In this document: positions 1-6,947 of the stretch, piece by piece | Numbering within the stretch: the first letter of the stretch is position 1 | Layout: every line of letters begins with the position of its first letter | DNA from: JAQICX01 sp964441455 | Lineage (GTDB): Bacteria; Verrucomicrobiota; Kiritimatiellia; JAQICX01 | Assembly: GCA_964441455.1 (NCBI GenBank) | Contig: CAYTUX010000157.1 | Coordinates: forward strand, 1 to 7,679 | DNA length: 7,679 nucleotides | Reading direction: 5' to 3' | Notes under the pieces: generated by a model | Database searches by the model: none | The model's input: the letters and a program-made list of their open reading frames with translations, nothing else | Told to the model about the DNA's origin: nothing | Position numbers and translations under genes: made by a program

Positions 1-79
1 GGCTTTAACCACTAAAGATAAACAATAGGGTGAAGCAATGAACGTAGTGAATGGCCTATGTCCTCATTATCATGAAAAG

Positions 80-108
80 TTGACAAGTTAAAAATGGTCT
101 TATAAATT
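80..108 (+). promoter_or_regulatory. Candidate sigma70 promoter upstream of the short frame at 207
   Basis: A perfect TTGACA lies at 80-85. After a 17-bp spacer comes TAAATT (103-108, 4/6 to TATAAT); TATAAA at 101-106 is closer to consensus but leaves only 15 bp. Transcription would start near 115, about 90 nt before the ATG at 207. The surrounding DNA is very AT-rich, so -10-like hexamers occur by chance, but a perfect -35 at proper spacing is less common. No experimental support is visible. Confidence 0.5.
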
Positions 109-118
109 ATTGATAATT
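105..118. promoter_or_regulatory. Short palindrome overlapping the candidate -10 and start site
   Basis: AATTAT-TG-ATAATT is a perfect 6-bp inverted repeat with a 2-bp centre. It overlaps the candidate -10 element and precedes the expected start point, a usual place for a repressor operator. It consists almost only of A and T, so chance is a serious alternative. Confidence 0.25.
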
Positions 119-206
119 ATACAGTTATAAATGTCCAAAATAAAAAACGATCAAAAATAACGAGAAAATGAATGGTAGTAGCACGAAATGAGAAAGGAAG
201 GAAGAG

Positions 207-275
207 ATGAGCAAGCGGTATAAATTAGGAATGGGTATGGTGCTGGCGGTTGTGCTGGTGGCTGGTGGCGTCTGA
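207..275 (+). pseudogene. Truncated 5' end of a gene: 22-codon signal-peptide-like frame
   Basis: The ATG at 207 follows a purine-rich ribosome-binding site (AGGAAGGAAG, 194-203) and a candidate promoter at 80-108. The frame reads MSKRYKLGMGMVLAVVLV then AGGV and stops at TGA 273-275. A basic start (K3, R4, K6) followed by a hydrophobic run is typical of a signal peptide, lipoprotein leader or N-terminal membrane anchor. The stop falls inside GAGACTGTCCCA, which resembles the tip of an insertion sequence. I infer that a longer gene was cut after its leader. Codons 12-22 are rich in G and C (GTG, CTG, GCG, GGC), unlike the pump operon, which favours TTA, GTT and ATT. It could instead be a real tiny membrane peptide or leader peptide. 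Its original function cannot be named. Confidence 0.4.
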
Positions 276-515
276 GACTGTCCCAATTTATGAGCCAAAA
301 TTCTCCACGCTAATCGTCTATTCTTGTTTTTGCCACCTTTGCTTCTAAGAGGGTTCTGGAAATAATTATACTTGAGGATGGATATTCTGTCTTCTGTGGA
401 ATCTCGTCTCTTCTGAAGATGGCAGAACTCCTCATCTTGGAGTCTCTTTCATCTGTTCTACAGAGCGAGGACAGACCGCATTAATAGTATCAATTTCCTC
501 CAAGACTATATAATT
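274..515. mobile_element. Possible insertion-sequence remnant, one terminus visible
   Basis: The segment opens with GAGACTGTCCCA, similar to the tips of several transposase-bearing elements, directly after the interrupted frame at 207-275. It is richer in G and C than the DNA around it. On the minus strand a stop-free stretch runs from 480 to a TAG at 312-310 (56 codons, with an internal ATG at 435), and neighbouring minus frames are partly open. None of the translations matches a transposase I can name. I found no matching inverted terminus or target duplication in the window. The call rests only on the terminus-like sequence, the interrupted frame and the composition change; the right-hand limit is arbitrary. 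Confidence 0.25.
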
Positions 516-521
516 GTTTCT

Positions 522-538
522 GGGGCAGGAAAAGCCCC
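522..538. repeat. GC-rich inverted repeat GGGGC-N7-GCCCC
   Basis: A 5-bp perfect stem closes a 7-nt loop (AGGAAAA). Neither strand is followed by a real T tract, so it is not a convincing terminator. It is the first of three G4/C4 hairpins within about 215 bp. Confidence 0.4.
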
Positions 539-585
539 TATTTGTGCATATGCGCAATGTGGGATTGGAAAAATATTTTAAAAGC

Positions 586-596
586 GGGGTCACCCC
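586..596. repeat. Palindrome GGGGTCACCCC
   Basis: This is a perfect 5-bp inverted repeat around one central base. It is too tight to form a hairpin without opening the centre, so it is better viewed as a double-stranded palindrome or repeat fragment. Its GGGGT/ACCCC arms recur in the hairpin at 720-736. Confidence 0.4.
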
Positions 597-658
597 AGCT
601 ACTACGTTATGGACTTTAATTTATAATTTTAGAGTAATTTATTTTTGTAATAGCTGGG
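594..658. repeat. 8-bp inverted pair CCCAGCTA ... TAGCTGGG
   Basis: CCCAGCTA (594-601) is matched exactly in inverse by TAGCTGGG (651-658) across 49 nt of AT-rich DNA. The arms could fold into a stem with a large loop or mark the ends of a small non-coding repeat. I see no target duplication and no gene inside. Confidence 0.35.
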
Positions 659-719
659 CTACAAAAACACCTGCAAATCAATGGTTTAGCTTTGTTTACA
701 GCATCAGCAACTGTAGGGA

Positions 720-736
720 CGGGGTGCTTCACCCCG
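720..736. repeat. GC-rich hairpin CGGGGTG-CTT-CACCCCG
   Basis: A perfect 7-bp stem closes a 3-nt loop (CTT). It is the strongest of the three hairpins upstream of the pump. No T tract follows on either strand, so rho-independent termination is not supported. It resembles small GC-rich intergenic repeats dispersed through some AT-rich genomes. Confidence 0.5.
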
Positions 737-795
737 CCGAAACAACATCCAACCAGAAAAATAGGGGAAGGAATGAAAATTAATTTATTTTTGAC

Positions 796-824
796 TTGAA
801 CATTTTATGGTTTTTGTGTACATT
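796..824 (+). promoter_or_regulatory. Candidate promoter of the efflux operon
   Basis: TTGAAC (796-801) and TACATT (819-824) are 17 bp apart and each match the sigma70 consensus at 4 of 6 positions. An overlapping TTGACT (791-796) is a better -35 but lacks a good -10 at proper distance. Transcription would start near 831, giving a leader of about 45 nt before the ATG at 876. A palindrome overlaps the -10 and start site. Confidence 0.4.
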
Positions 825-842
825 TACAGAAATTTTTGTAAA
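823..842. promoter_or_regulatory. Candidate operator: palindrome TTTACA-N8-TGTAAA
   Basis: The 20-bp sequence is TTTACAGAAATTTTTGTAAA. Nine of its ten symmetric base pairs match; only G829/T836 breaks the symmetry. It overlaps the candidate -10 and start point and ends 33 bp before the first pump gene, where a repressor dimer would block transcription. Pump operons of this kind are commonly controlled by TetR-, MarR- or MerR-type regulators, but none is encoded in the window. Another TTTACA half-site (871-876) overlaps the ATG. The operator role is inferred from symmetry and position only. Confidence 0.45.
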
Positions 843-875
843 ACAGAAGATTAACAAACAACAATAGGCGTTTAC

Positions 876-2333
876 ATGAGATATATAATTGTATGTGTTG
901 GTATTATGGTCGTTATTATTTGTGGTTGTGCAACAGTGGATACAGATTCAGGTGGGACGGATATGACAACCAGCACAAATAGTTCTGCAGTTACAGGTTC
1001 AAAATTAACTTTAGGTGATATTCCCCGGCAGTTATCTCCTCCTATTATTCCGGAGAACAAGGCATTGACATTAAGTGATGTTGTAAATATTGCACTTAAC
1101 AATAACAAAGAGACTCAATCTGCCTGGCAATATTTAAAGATGTCTGAAGCACAGAGGAGTCAGGCAGGAAGTTATTATTATCCTACTATTGATGTGAATG
1201 CTGATATTACAAAGCAATATTCTGATGCAAACATTGATATTGCGGATTCAGAGCTTCTTCGTTATGGACCCGGAGCTTCATTAGCATGGCTGATTTATGA
1301 TTTTGGGGGCAGGAGTGCCGGAGTAAGTTATGCTGATCGGCTGCTGGATGCGCAATTGGCAAGCTACAATCAGTCAATACAAGATGTGCTTTTAGACTCT
1401 TCAACAGGATATTTTGAATTAAATTCAGCAATAGAAGTTCTGGCATCACTTGAAATTGATATAACAAATGCATTTGCCACATTAGATGCAGCAAAGAAAA
1501 GAATGAAAGCAAACTTAGGAACAGAGCTTGATGTTTTGAATGCAAAGTCAAAGCTTGAGCAAGTTTTTTATCAGAAGGCATCCGCAGAATCCAATGTTAA
1601 GAGTGCTCATGCAGGACTTGCTTATGTATTAGGTTTGCCGGCTAACATTCAGTTTGATGTTACACCTGTTGATAAATCTATTGATTCTATTACAAATATT
1701 TCAATGAATGTTGGTGATCTCATTGAACAGGCAATGAATGAACGGTCAGATTTACAGGCTCTTGAGGCACAAAAACTTGCCGGGAAGGAAAATTACAAGA
1801 TTATTTCATCTGATTTATATCCAAGTTTCAGTTTAGGTGGAAATACCGGTTATACATGGTATGATGTTGATACAGGTATAACCATTGGATTAAAAGATGA
1901 AATTTCATATAATGCATTTATTAAACTTGACTGGACTATTTTTGATGGTTTTTTAAATATCAGCAAGCGTCGAGAAGCTTTGTATCAGATGGAAAATGCT
2001 GAGACAGCATTAGAGCAGGGACGGTTGACTGTCAGTTCGGATGTCTGGAACAGATATTATGATATGGAAGCATCGGTCAAGCAGTTTACAGCAAGCAGCG
2101 CCTACCTTAAAAGTTCTTCAAGAGCATATGATTTAGCGTTAAAAAGTTATAAAAACGGTTTAATCAGTATTCTTGATCTTCTTGATGCCCAGAGTGATGT
2201 GTCTCTTGCCAGACGTCAGGAAATTGAATCCCGCAACAATTTATTCATCAGTTTTGCTAAGTTGACTTATGCAACCGGCAAGCTTTCAAAAGAGAATAAT
2301 TTATCAACAGATAACAACAAGGAAAACAGATAA
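876..2333 (+). CDS. Outer-membrane efflux channel lipoprotein (TolC/OprM type)
   Basis: This 485-residue protein is the exit duct of the pump. The N-terminus is a lipoprotein signal: hydrophobic residues 4-16 end in ICGC, with C18 the likely lipidated cysteine, so the mature protein would sit in the outer membrane as in OprM or CusC. Two outer-membrane efflux protein repeats follow, about 64-255 and 280-470. The internal duplication is visible: strand motifs LAWLIYDFGGR (136-146) and LDWTIFDGFLN (351-361), and helix motifs GTELDVLNAKSKL (215-227) and GLISILDLLDAQSDV (428-442), pair up. Length fits the family. The ATG has a weak ribosome-binding site (TAGG, 865-868) but gives a complete signal peptide, which supports it. 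The TAA overlaps the adaptor's ATG by one base, implying translational coupling. A candidate promoter and palindrome lie just upstream. Substrate cannot be deduced. Confidence 0.95.
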   Translation: MRYIIVCVGIMVVIICGCATVDTDSGGTDMTTSTNSSAVTGSKLTLGDIPRQLSPPIIPENKALTLSDVVNIALNNNKETQSAWQYLKMSEAQRSQAGSYYYPTIDVNADITKQYSDANIDIADSELLRYGPGASLAWLIYDFGGRSAGVSYADRLLDAQLASYNQSIQDVLLDSSTGYFELNSAIEVLASLEIDITNAFATLDAAKKRMKANLGTELDVLNAKSKLEQVFYQKASAESNVKSAHAGLAYVLGLPANIQFDVTPVDKSIDSITNISMNVGDLIEQAMNERSDLQALEAQKLAGKENYKIISSDLYPSFSLGGNTGYTWYDVDTGITIGLKDEISYNAFIKLDWTIFDGFLNISKRREALYQMENAETALEQGRLTVSSDVWNRYYDMEASVKQFTASSAYLKSSSRAYDLALKSYKNGLISILDLLDAQSDVSLARRQEIESRNNLFISFAKLTYATGKLSKENNLSTDNNKENR

Positions 2334-3574
2334 TGAGAAAACAAAGAGTAAAGGTATTATTTAAGACAAATGTACTTTTAGTACTGGCAATTGCCTGTCT
2401 TTTAACAATTGGTTGCAGGAAAAAGGCAGCTCCTGAGCAACGAAAGCCTGCGGGGGTTGAGGTGTCAGAAGCCACAGAGCAATCCATGCCTGTTATTATT
2501 TCATGTTTTGGTCAAATGATTTCAGATGAAGATGTTACTATAATTCCCCAAGTATCCGGTATGCTGATTGATGTAGGGTTTAGTGACGGAGACAAAGTCA
2601 AGAAGGGTCAGATGCTTTACAAGATTGATGATCGTATTTATAAAGCACAGCTTGAACAGGCACAAGCTCAGCTTATAGCTGATAGAGCAAGTCTGGAGTT
2701 AAGTAAAAATACTCTTGCAAGAAATGAAGAACTATATAAAGATAATCTTATTTCCAAAGAGGATTATGATAAGTTAAAGACACAAGTTTCGTCCTTAGAG
2801 GCTGCAGTTAAACTTGATCAGGCATCAATTGATTCAGCAAACACATATCTTGATTACTGCACAATTACTTCACCGATTGATGGTTTGACATCTTCCAGTC
2901 CTATAGATGCCGGTAACATTGTCGGACCGTCATCAGTACTTGTTAATTTGCAGAAGGTTGATATTTTAAAAGTTAAGTTTCATGTTAGTGAGAAATATTT
3001 TGATAAGATAAAGAGAGCGATGGATTCCACAAAACTAAAGTTGTTGTTTTCGGTAAAAGACAGTCCTGAGATTGTAAGTGTTGCAGATTTATCATTTATT
3101 GACAACAAGATAGATCCCGGTACAGGAACGATAATGCTTAAAGGGACTGTTGAAAATCAGAATTCCAGTTTTTGGCCGGGTCAGTTTGTAGATATATATT
3201 TAATTGTAGATGTCATAAAAGAAGCAATTCTGGTTCCTATGAACTCTGTCCGTTACGGACAAGACGGACCATACATATTTGTTGTAAATGACAAAAACGA
3301 GTCAGAGATAAGACCTGTAAAGCTTGGGGCGTCCTTAGCAGATATTGTTGCAATCAATTCAGGGATAAAAAAGGGTGACAAGGTTGTCACCTCCGGTCAG
3401 TTAATGCTTTATCCTGGAGCAAAAGTAACGATTACCAAAACAAACATCCATGAAGATTTAAATCCGAAGTTAAGTCCTGATGTAAAAAATAATTTTGCAG
3501 AAGTACTAGAGCAGTTAGGAGTTCAGGATGATGCAATCAAAACATTCTTGAATTCAGGAAGTGTTGATGAATAA
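2333..3574 (+). CDS. Periplasmic adaptor (membrane fusion) lipoprotein of an RND pump
   Basis: This 413-residue protein bridges the inner-membrane RND trimer and the outer-membrane channel. Residues 14-27 are hydrophobic and end in LTIGC, with C28 the likely lipid-modified cysteine, as in AcrA or MdtA; T at -3 makes this an imperfect lipobox. The order then follows the HlyD/AcrA family: first half of the lipoyl domain (about 70-100, with VSGMLIDVGFSDGDKVKKGQ), alpha-helical hairpin rich in Q, A and L (about 104-172), second lipoyl half (172-197, TITSPIDGLTSS), beta-barrel (about 208-295) and membrane-proximal domain (296-370). Residues 371-413 form an acidic, probably helical tail beyond the usual core. 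Start: AAGGA (2319-2323) lies 9 nt before the ATG, and the TAATG overlap with the channel gene couples translation. The RND gene follows after 35 nt. Confidence 0.95.
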   Translation: MRKQRVKVLFKTNVLLVLAIACLLTIGCRKKAAPEQRKPAGVEVSEATEQSMPVIISCFGQMISDEDVTIIPQVSGMLIDVGFSDGDKVKKGQMLYKIDDRIYKAQLEQAQAQLIADRASLELSKNTLARNEELYKDNLISKEDYDKLKTQVSSLEAAVKLDQASIDSANTYLDYCTITSPIDGLTSSSPIDAGNIVGPSSVLVNLQKVDILKVKFHVSEKYFDKIKRAMDSTKLKLLFSVKDSPEIVSVADLSFIDNKIDPGTGTIMLKGTVENQNSSFWPGQFVDIYLIVDVIKEAILVPMNSVRYGQDGPYIFVVNDKNESEIRPVKLGASLADIVAINSGIKKGDKVVTSGQLMLYPGAKVTITKTNIHEDLNPKLSPDVKNNFAEVLEQLGVQDDAIKTFLNSGSVDE

Positions 3575-3609
3575 TTGGTTGTATAATAATTAACCGGGAA
3601 AAGAGACGA

Positions 3610-6600
3610 ATGAATATTTCAGAAATTTTTATAAGAAAACCAATTATGACCACATTGCTGACAGTTGTCTGTGTGTCAGTTTTTGGTATATATAGTTATA
3701 CACAACTGCCGGTAAGCAGTTTGCCGGATGTTGATACACCTGTAATGACAATTACAGCAGTTTATCCCGGAGCAAGTCCGGACGATATGGCAGCTACGAT
3801 AGCATCACCAATAGAGAACAAATGTATGGAGATAAACGGTCTTGAGAAAATAATTTCAGACAACCAGTCCGGTTATACACAGTTGACATTATCGTTTAGT
3901 CTTGACAAGTCTGTTGATGTTGTGGCACCGGATGTTCAGTCAGCTATAGCCAAGGCATCATCCGACCTACCTTCAGATTTGCCTCAGCAGCCATATTATG
4001 AAAAAGTCAATCCCTCGGAAAAGCCGATTATGTATATTATGGTGACATCTGAATCACTTACAGTTGGAGATTTGTATGATTATGCATACTCAATGATAGG
4101 CAAGCAGCTTAGTTCCATTGATGGAGTTTCAAAGGTAGATGTTTATGGTTCCAAAAAAGCAGTCCGAATAAAAGTTGATCCTGACAAAATTGCTTCAAAA
4201 GGTATTTCAATCACAGATATTACCTCTGTTTTAAGTAAATCAACAATTTCACTACCCGGAGGTAGTATGGATGCAAAATCCGGAACTTTTTCATTGCAGC
4301 CGAAAGGTTTATTGACCAAAGCAAAAGATTATGAACCATTGATAATAAAATATATAGATGGGGCACCACTGTATTTGCGGGATGTTGCCGAGTGTATTGA
4401 CAGTACTGAGCTTGAGAAAGTAAAGGTTTTATACGGGATACAGGCAACGGGCAAGATATACAAGAGTGCAGTATGTCTTCCTATTACACGTGCAAACGGA
4501 GCCAATACAATTGCTGTTGCAGCACTGGTCAGAGAAAAGATTGAAAAATTAAGACTTGAAATGCCCGGTTCTGTAGATATTGATGTTATGTATGACAACT
4601 CTGTTTCAGTGGAAGCATCTGTGAACGATGTTCAGACCACCATTATTCTTGCTTTAATATTAGTTATAATAATTATCTATTTTTTCTTGGGAAGAATTAG
4701 AGAAACCATCATACCATGTTGTGTTTTACCGATTGCCTTATTGGGAACATTTGCAGTGATGAAAGCTGCAAATTACAGTTTAGACAACTTATCACTTCTT
4801 GCGATAGTTCTTTCAGTTGGTTTTCTGGTTGATGATGCAATTGTTGTTCTTGAGAACACAGTCAGGCATATTCATGAAAACAAGCTAAATCCTATTGCAG
4901 CTGCAATAAAGAGCATGAGTGAACTTTGCGGGACAGTTATTTCGACCAGTATATCTTTAATCATTGTATTTGTTCCAATTGCATTTATGGGAGGTGTTGT
5001 AGGATTAAGTTTCAGAGAATTTGCAATGACAGTAATAATTGCCATAACATGTTCAACGCTTTTGGCATTGACACTGACCCCGATGATGTGTTCAAAGATG
5101 TTGAAACCGGCCGGTGCAAAAGAGACATTAATTGAAAAGACAGTCAACAAATTTATTGGAGGTTTGATTAATAAATATAAGGTATTATTAAGATATACAC
5201 TAAAGCATAATTATATTGCAGTGTTAATGTGGTTGTTATGTATTGGTGGTACATTCTACTGTTTTACAGTTTTACCCAAAGATTTTTTACCGCCCGGAGA
5301 TTCAGGAGCTATAATGGGAGCAATAGTCACACCGCTCGGCACATCATCAGAGACAGAGCATGCCTTGCAGGATGAGGTTATGGATATTGTTATGGCAAAT
5401 ACAAATGTTCAAAGTGTTCTTACTGCAACATGTTTGAGAACCGGAGCAGACAATACACTAGGATATGTTATTATAAGTTTAATTCCGCAGGAAGAGAGAC
5501 CTGATATAGACATTGTGAATGCCGAATTAGCTAACAGTCTTAGTTCTTTAGTTGGAGGAAGTGTATTTTTGTCAAACATTCCATTGCTGGAACTTTCAGC
5601 AGGAGCCGATTCAACAGCCAGTGGCAGTAAATATAGTTATGAATTGAGATCAATAGATCAGGATTCCTTATATGAAGCTGCCTCAAAAATGGAAGCAGAT
5701 ATGCGTAAAATCCAGGGAATTACCGGAGTTCAGACATCTGTTAAAGTTGATCTTCCGCAACTTGATATTGATATTGACAGAGATAGGGCTTCAAGTTTTG
5801 GTATAACAGCCCAGCAGATTTTGGGAGCTTTGACATATTCATATGCCGAGGGACAGGTTACCACATTTTATACAGATATAGATACATACAAAGTTATTAC
5901 TATTATGGAAAAGAGTGCGTCAGAGCATCCGGACGATCTTGACAAGATATATATAAATTCACCATTAACAGGGGGGGCAATTCCATTAGGAACGATATGT
6001 CAGTGGAAGGAAACTGTAGGTCCTCAATCAGTAGGACACAGTCAACAGTTAAATTCCGCAACACTCTCATTCAGTTTGTTACCGGGCACACCGCTTGGAG
6101 ATGTTACAACCGCTCTTAATAAGTATACAGCTACCCAATTACCTAGAAACGTAACAGGTAATCTGCAGGGTGAAGCTCAAGAATTTGCAGATTCCATGAA
6201 GAGTTTAGGAGTGCTTGTTTTTGTAGCAATCTTTCTGCTTTATATTGTTTTAGGTGTTTTATACGAGAGTTATATTCATCCATTCACAATTTTGACAACA
6301 TTACCGGTTGCCGTATTCGGTGGTTTGGGAACACTGGTTCTTTTTGGAGCTGAACTGAATCTATATGCATATATTGGTGTTTTCATGCTTATTGGTATAA
6401 TTGCAAAGAACGGTATTCTTATGGTTGACTTTGCAATTGAATATGCTGACGAACACAAAGGCTGCTCAAGTTTTGATGCAATTTTCAACTCTTGTGTTGT
6501 TCGTTTCAGACCAATACTTATGACAGGGCTTTCAACAATATTCGGAACGCTTCCAATTGCCCTAGGTTATGGAGCCGACGGAAAGTCGCGCATACCACTT

Positions 6601-6768
6601 GGTTTGATAGTTGTGGGAGGGATGATATTTGCTCAGGTTATTACACTTTTTGTAACACCCGGTATTTTCTTAATAATGGATAAGTTTTCTAAGGGTGACG
6701 AACAAAAGCAGAGAATAAAAGAGATGGCTGACGATAGAGAACCAATTAAAAATCAGTTGGATAGTTAG
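3610..6768 (+). CDS. RND-family proton/substrate antiporter, MdtB/MdtC-like (AcrB superfamily)
   Basis: This 1052-residue inner-membrane pump exports substrate in exchange for protons. Full family length and both halves are present: TM1 near 10-29, first porter domain to about 338, TM2-TM6 about 339-492, TM7 near 532-552, second porter domain to about 865, TM8-TM12 about 867-1022. The proton-relay residues are intact: D408 and D409 in TM4 (GFLVDDAIVVLEN), K933 in TM10 (IIAKNGILMVD), and R965 and T972 in TM11 (RFRPILMTG). MdtB/C-like signatures include NPSEKPIM (134-141) and YEPLIIKY (241-248), so multidrug or small-molecule export is likelier than metal export; the substrate itself is unknown. 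E. coli MdtB and MdtC are two subunits, whereas here one gene implies a homotrimer. A purine-rich site (GGGAAAAGAGA, 3596-3606) precedes the ATG. A run of seven G at 5971-5977 is unusual for this AT-rich gene. The frame is uninterrupted. Confidence 0.97.
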   Translation: MNISEIFIRKPIMTTLLTVVCVSVFGIYSYTQLPVSSLPDVDTPVMTITAVYPGASPDDMAATIASPIENKCMEINGLEKIISDNQSGYTQLTLSFSLDKSVDVVAPDVQSAIAKASSDLPSDLPQQPYYEKVNPSEKPIMYIMVTSESLTVGDLYDYAYSMIGKQLSSIDGVSKVDVYGSKKAVRIKVDPDKIASKGISITDITSVLSKSTISLPGGSMDAKSGTFSLQPKGLLTKAKDYEPLIIKYIDGAPLYLRDVAECIDSTELEKVKVLYGIQATGKIYKSAVCLPITRANGANTIAVAALVREKIEKLRLEMPGSVDIDVMYDNSVSVEASVNDVQTTIILALILVIIIIYFFLGRIRETIIPCCVLPIALLGTFAVMKAANYSLDNLSLLAIVLSVGFLVDDAIVVLENTVRHIHENKLNPIAAAIKSMSELCGTVISTSISLIIVFVPIAFMGGVVGLSFREFAMTVIIAITCSTLLALTLTPMMCSKMLKPAGAKETLIEKTVNKFIGGLINKYKVLLRYTLKHNYIAVLMWLLCIGGTFYCFTVLPKDFLPPGDSGAIMGAIVTPLGTSSETEHALQDEVMDIVMANTNVQSVLTATCLRTGADNTLGYVIISLIPQEERPDIDIVNAELANSLSSLVGGSVFLSNIPLLELSAGADSTASGSKYSYELRSIDQDSLYEAASKMEADMRKIQGITGVQTSVKVDLPQLDIDIDRDRASSFGITAQQILGALTYSYAEGQVTTFYTDIDTYKVITIMEKSASEHPDDLDKIYINSPLTGGAIPLGTICQWKETVGPQSVGHSQQLNSATLSFSLLPGTPLGDVTTALNKYTATQLPRNVTGNLQGEAQEFADSMKSLGVLVFVAIFLLYIVLGVLYESYIHPFTILTTLPVAVFGGLGTLVLFGAELNLYAYIGVFMLIGIIAKNGILMVDFAIEYADEHKGCSSFDAIFNSCVVRFRPILMTGLSTIFGTLPIALGYGADGKSRIPLGLIVVGGMIFAQVITLFVTPGIFLIMDKFSKGDEQKQRIKEMADDREPIKNQLDS

Positions 6769-6842
6769 TTCGTCAGACGGTTAGACAGGAGTTATTCCGC
6801 CTGCGGGATATAACAGATCAGGAAATTCAAAAATAATTATGA
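6769..6842. other. Spacer after the pump operon with a weak stem-loop
   Basis: A 7-bp stem with one G-T pair (6793-6799 with 6804-6810, loop CCTG) lies 25 nt after the RND stop codon. No T tract follows, so it is a poor rho-independent terminator; it may protect the 3' end of the message or simply be part of the flanking repeat. No gene fits in this spacer. Confidence 0.35.
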
Positions 6843-6891
6843 GTGCGCCAAGCGAAGCTGGCACAAACAAACTGGATAATCCAGTACGCAC
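6843..6891 (+). ncRNA. 5' RNA remnant of the group II intron (domain I root)
   Basis: GTGCG (6843-6847) can pair with CGCAC (6887-6891), closing a three-way junction. Inside are two hairpins: GCCA(A)GC with GCTGGC around a GAA loop (6846-6863 region), and CTGGA with TCCAG around TAA (6872-6884). The order of a GTGCG start, small hairpins and a CGCAC partner fits the base of group II domain I. No tertiary contacts or exon-binding sequences could be assigned. Confidence 0.5.
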
Positions 6892-6929
6892 AAAGGTTAG
6901 CCACCAGTGCGGAATATGACCACATGCAC

Positions 6930-6936
6930 AAGGAGG
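6930..6936 (+). promoter_or_regulatory. Strong ribosome-binding site of the intron reverse transcriptase
   Basis: AAGGAGG is the most consensus-like Shine-Dalgarno site in the window. Eight bases later, in the reverse-transcriptase frame, stands TAA (6945-6947) where a start codon would be expected; family-like sequence begins soon after. This suggests the original start codon was destroyed, leaving the internal ATG at 7044 as a fallback without a comparable site. Confidence 0.55.
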
Positions 6937-6947
6937 TAGCATTTTAA

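Larger units (their letters stand above)
276..795. other. Gene-poor region between the truncated frame and the pump operon
   Basis: I support no protein gene here. The longest plus-strand frame (514-783) begins with TTG, has no ribosome-binding site, runs through several inverted repeats and has a composition unlike a folded protein, so I treat it as spurious. The first half may be insertion-sequence debris. The second half (about 520-740) holds three GC-rich inverted repeats and a longer inverted pair in otherwise AT-rich DNA. No tRNA, CRISPR array or riboswitch is apparent. Confidence 0.6.

Noticed and set aside
1..60. End of an upstream gene or group II intron 3' end at the window start
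   Set aside because: Frames close within the first 30 bases and no domain V-like hairpin is visible; there is too little sequence to support any call.
720..736. Rho-independent terminator upstream of the pump
   Set aside because: The stem is strong but neither strand has a T tract after it, so I list it as a repeat only.
514..783. 89-codon plus-strand frame upstream of the pump
   Set aside because: It begins with TTG, has no ribosome-binding site, runs through the GC-rich inverted repeats, and its translation resembles no protein family I know.
872..1108. Divergent small gene opposite the start of the channel gene, as a regulator candidate
   Set aside because: It overlaps the signal-peptide and N-terminal coding region of the channel, has no helix-turn-helix-like sequence and is best explained as an antisense shadow.
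3577..3595. Stem GGTTG/TAACC and a perfect TATAAT (3582-3587) between adaptor and RND genes, suggesting a terminator or internal promoter
   Set aside because: The stem is only 5 bp with no T tract, and there is no -35 element at a suitable distance from TATAAT. Chance in AT-rich DNA is enough.
4872..5150. Minus-strand and alternative-frame open stretches inside the pump genes
   Set aside because: They lie wholly within strongly supported genes, lack ribosome-binding sites and show no recognisable domains; they are shadows of the real coding frame.
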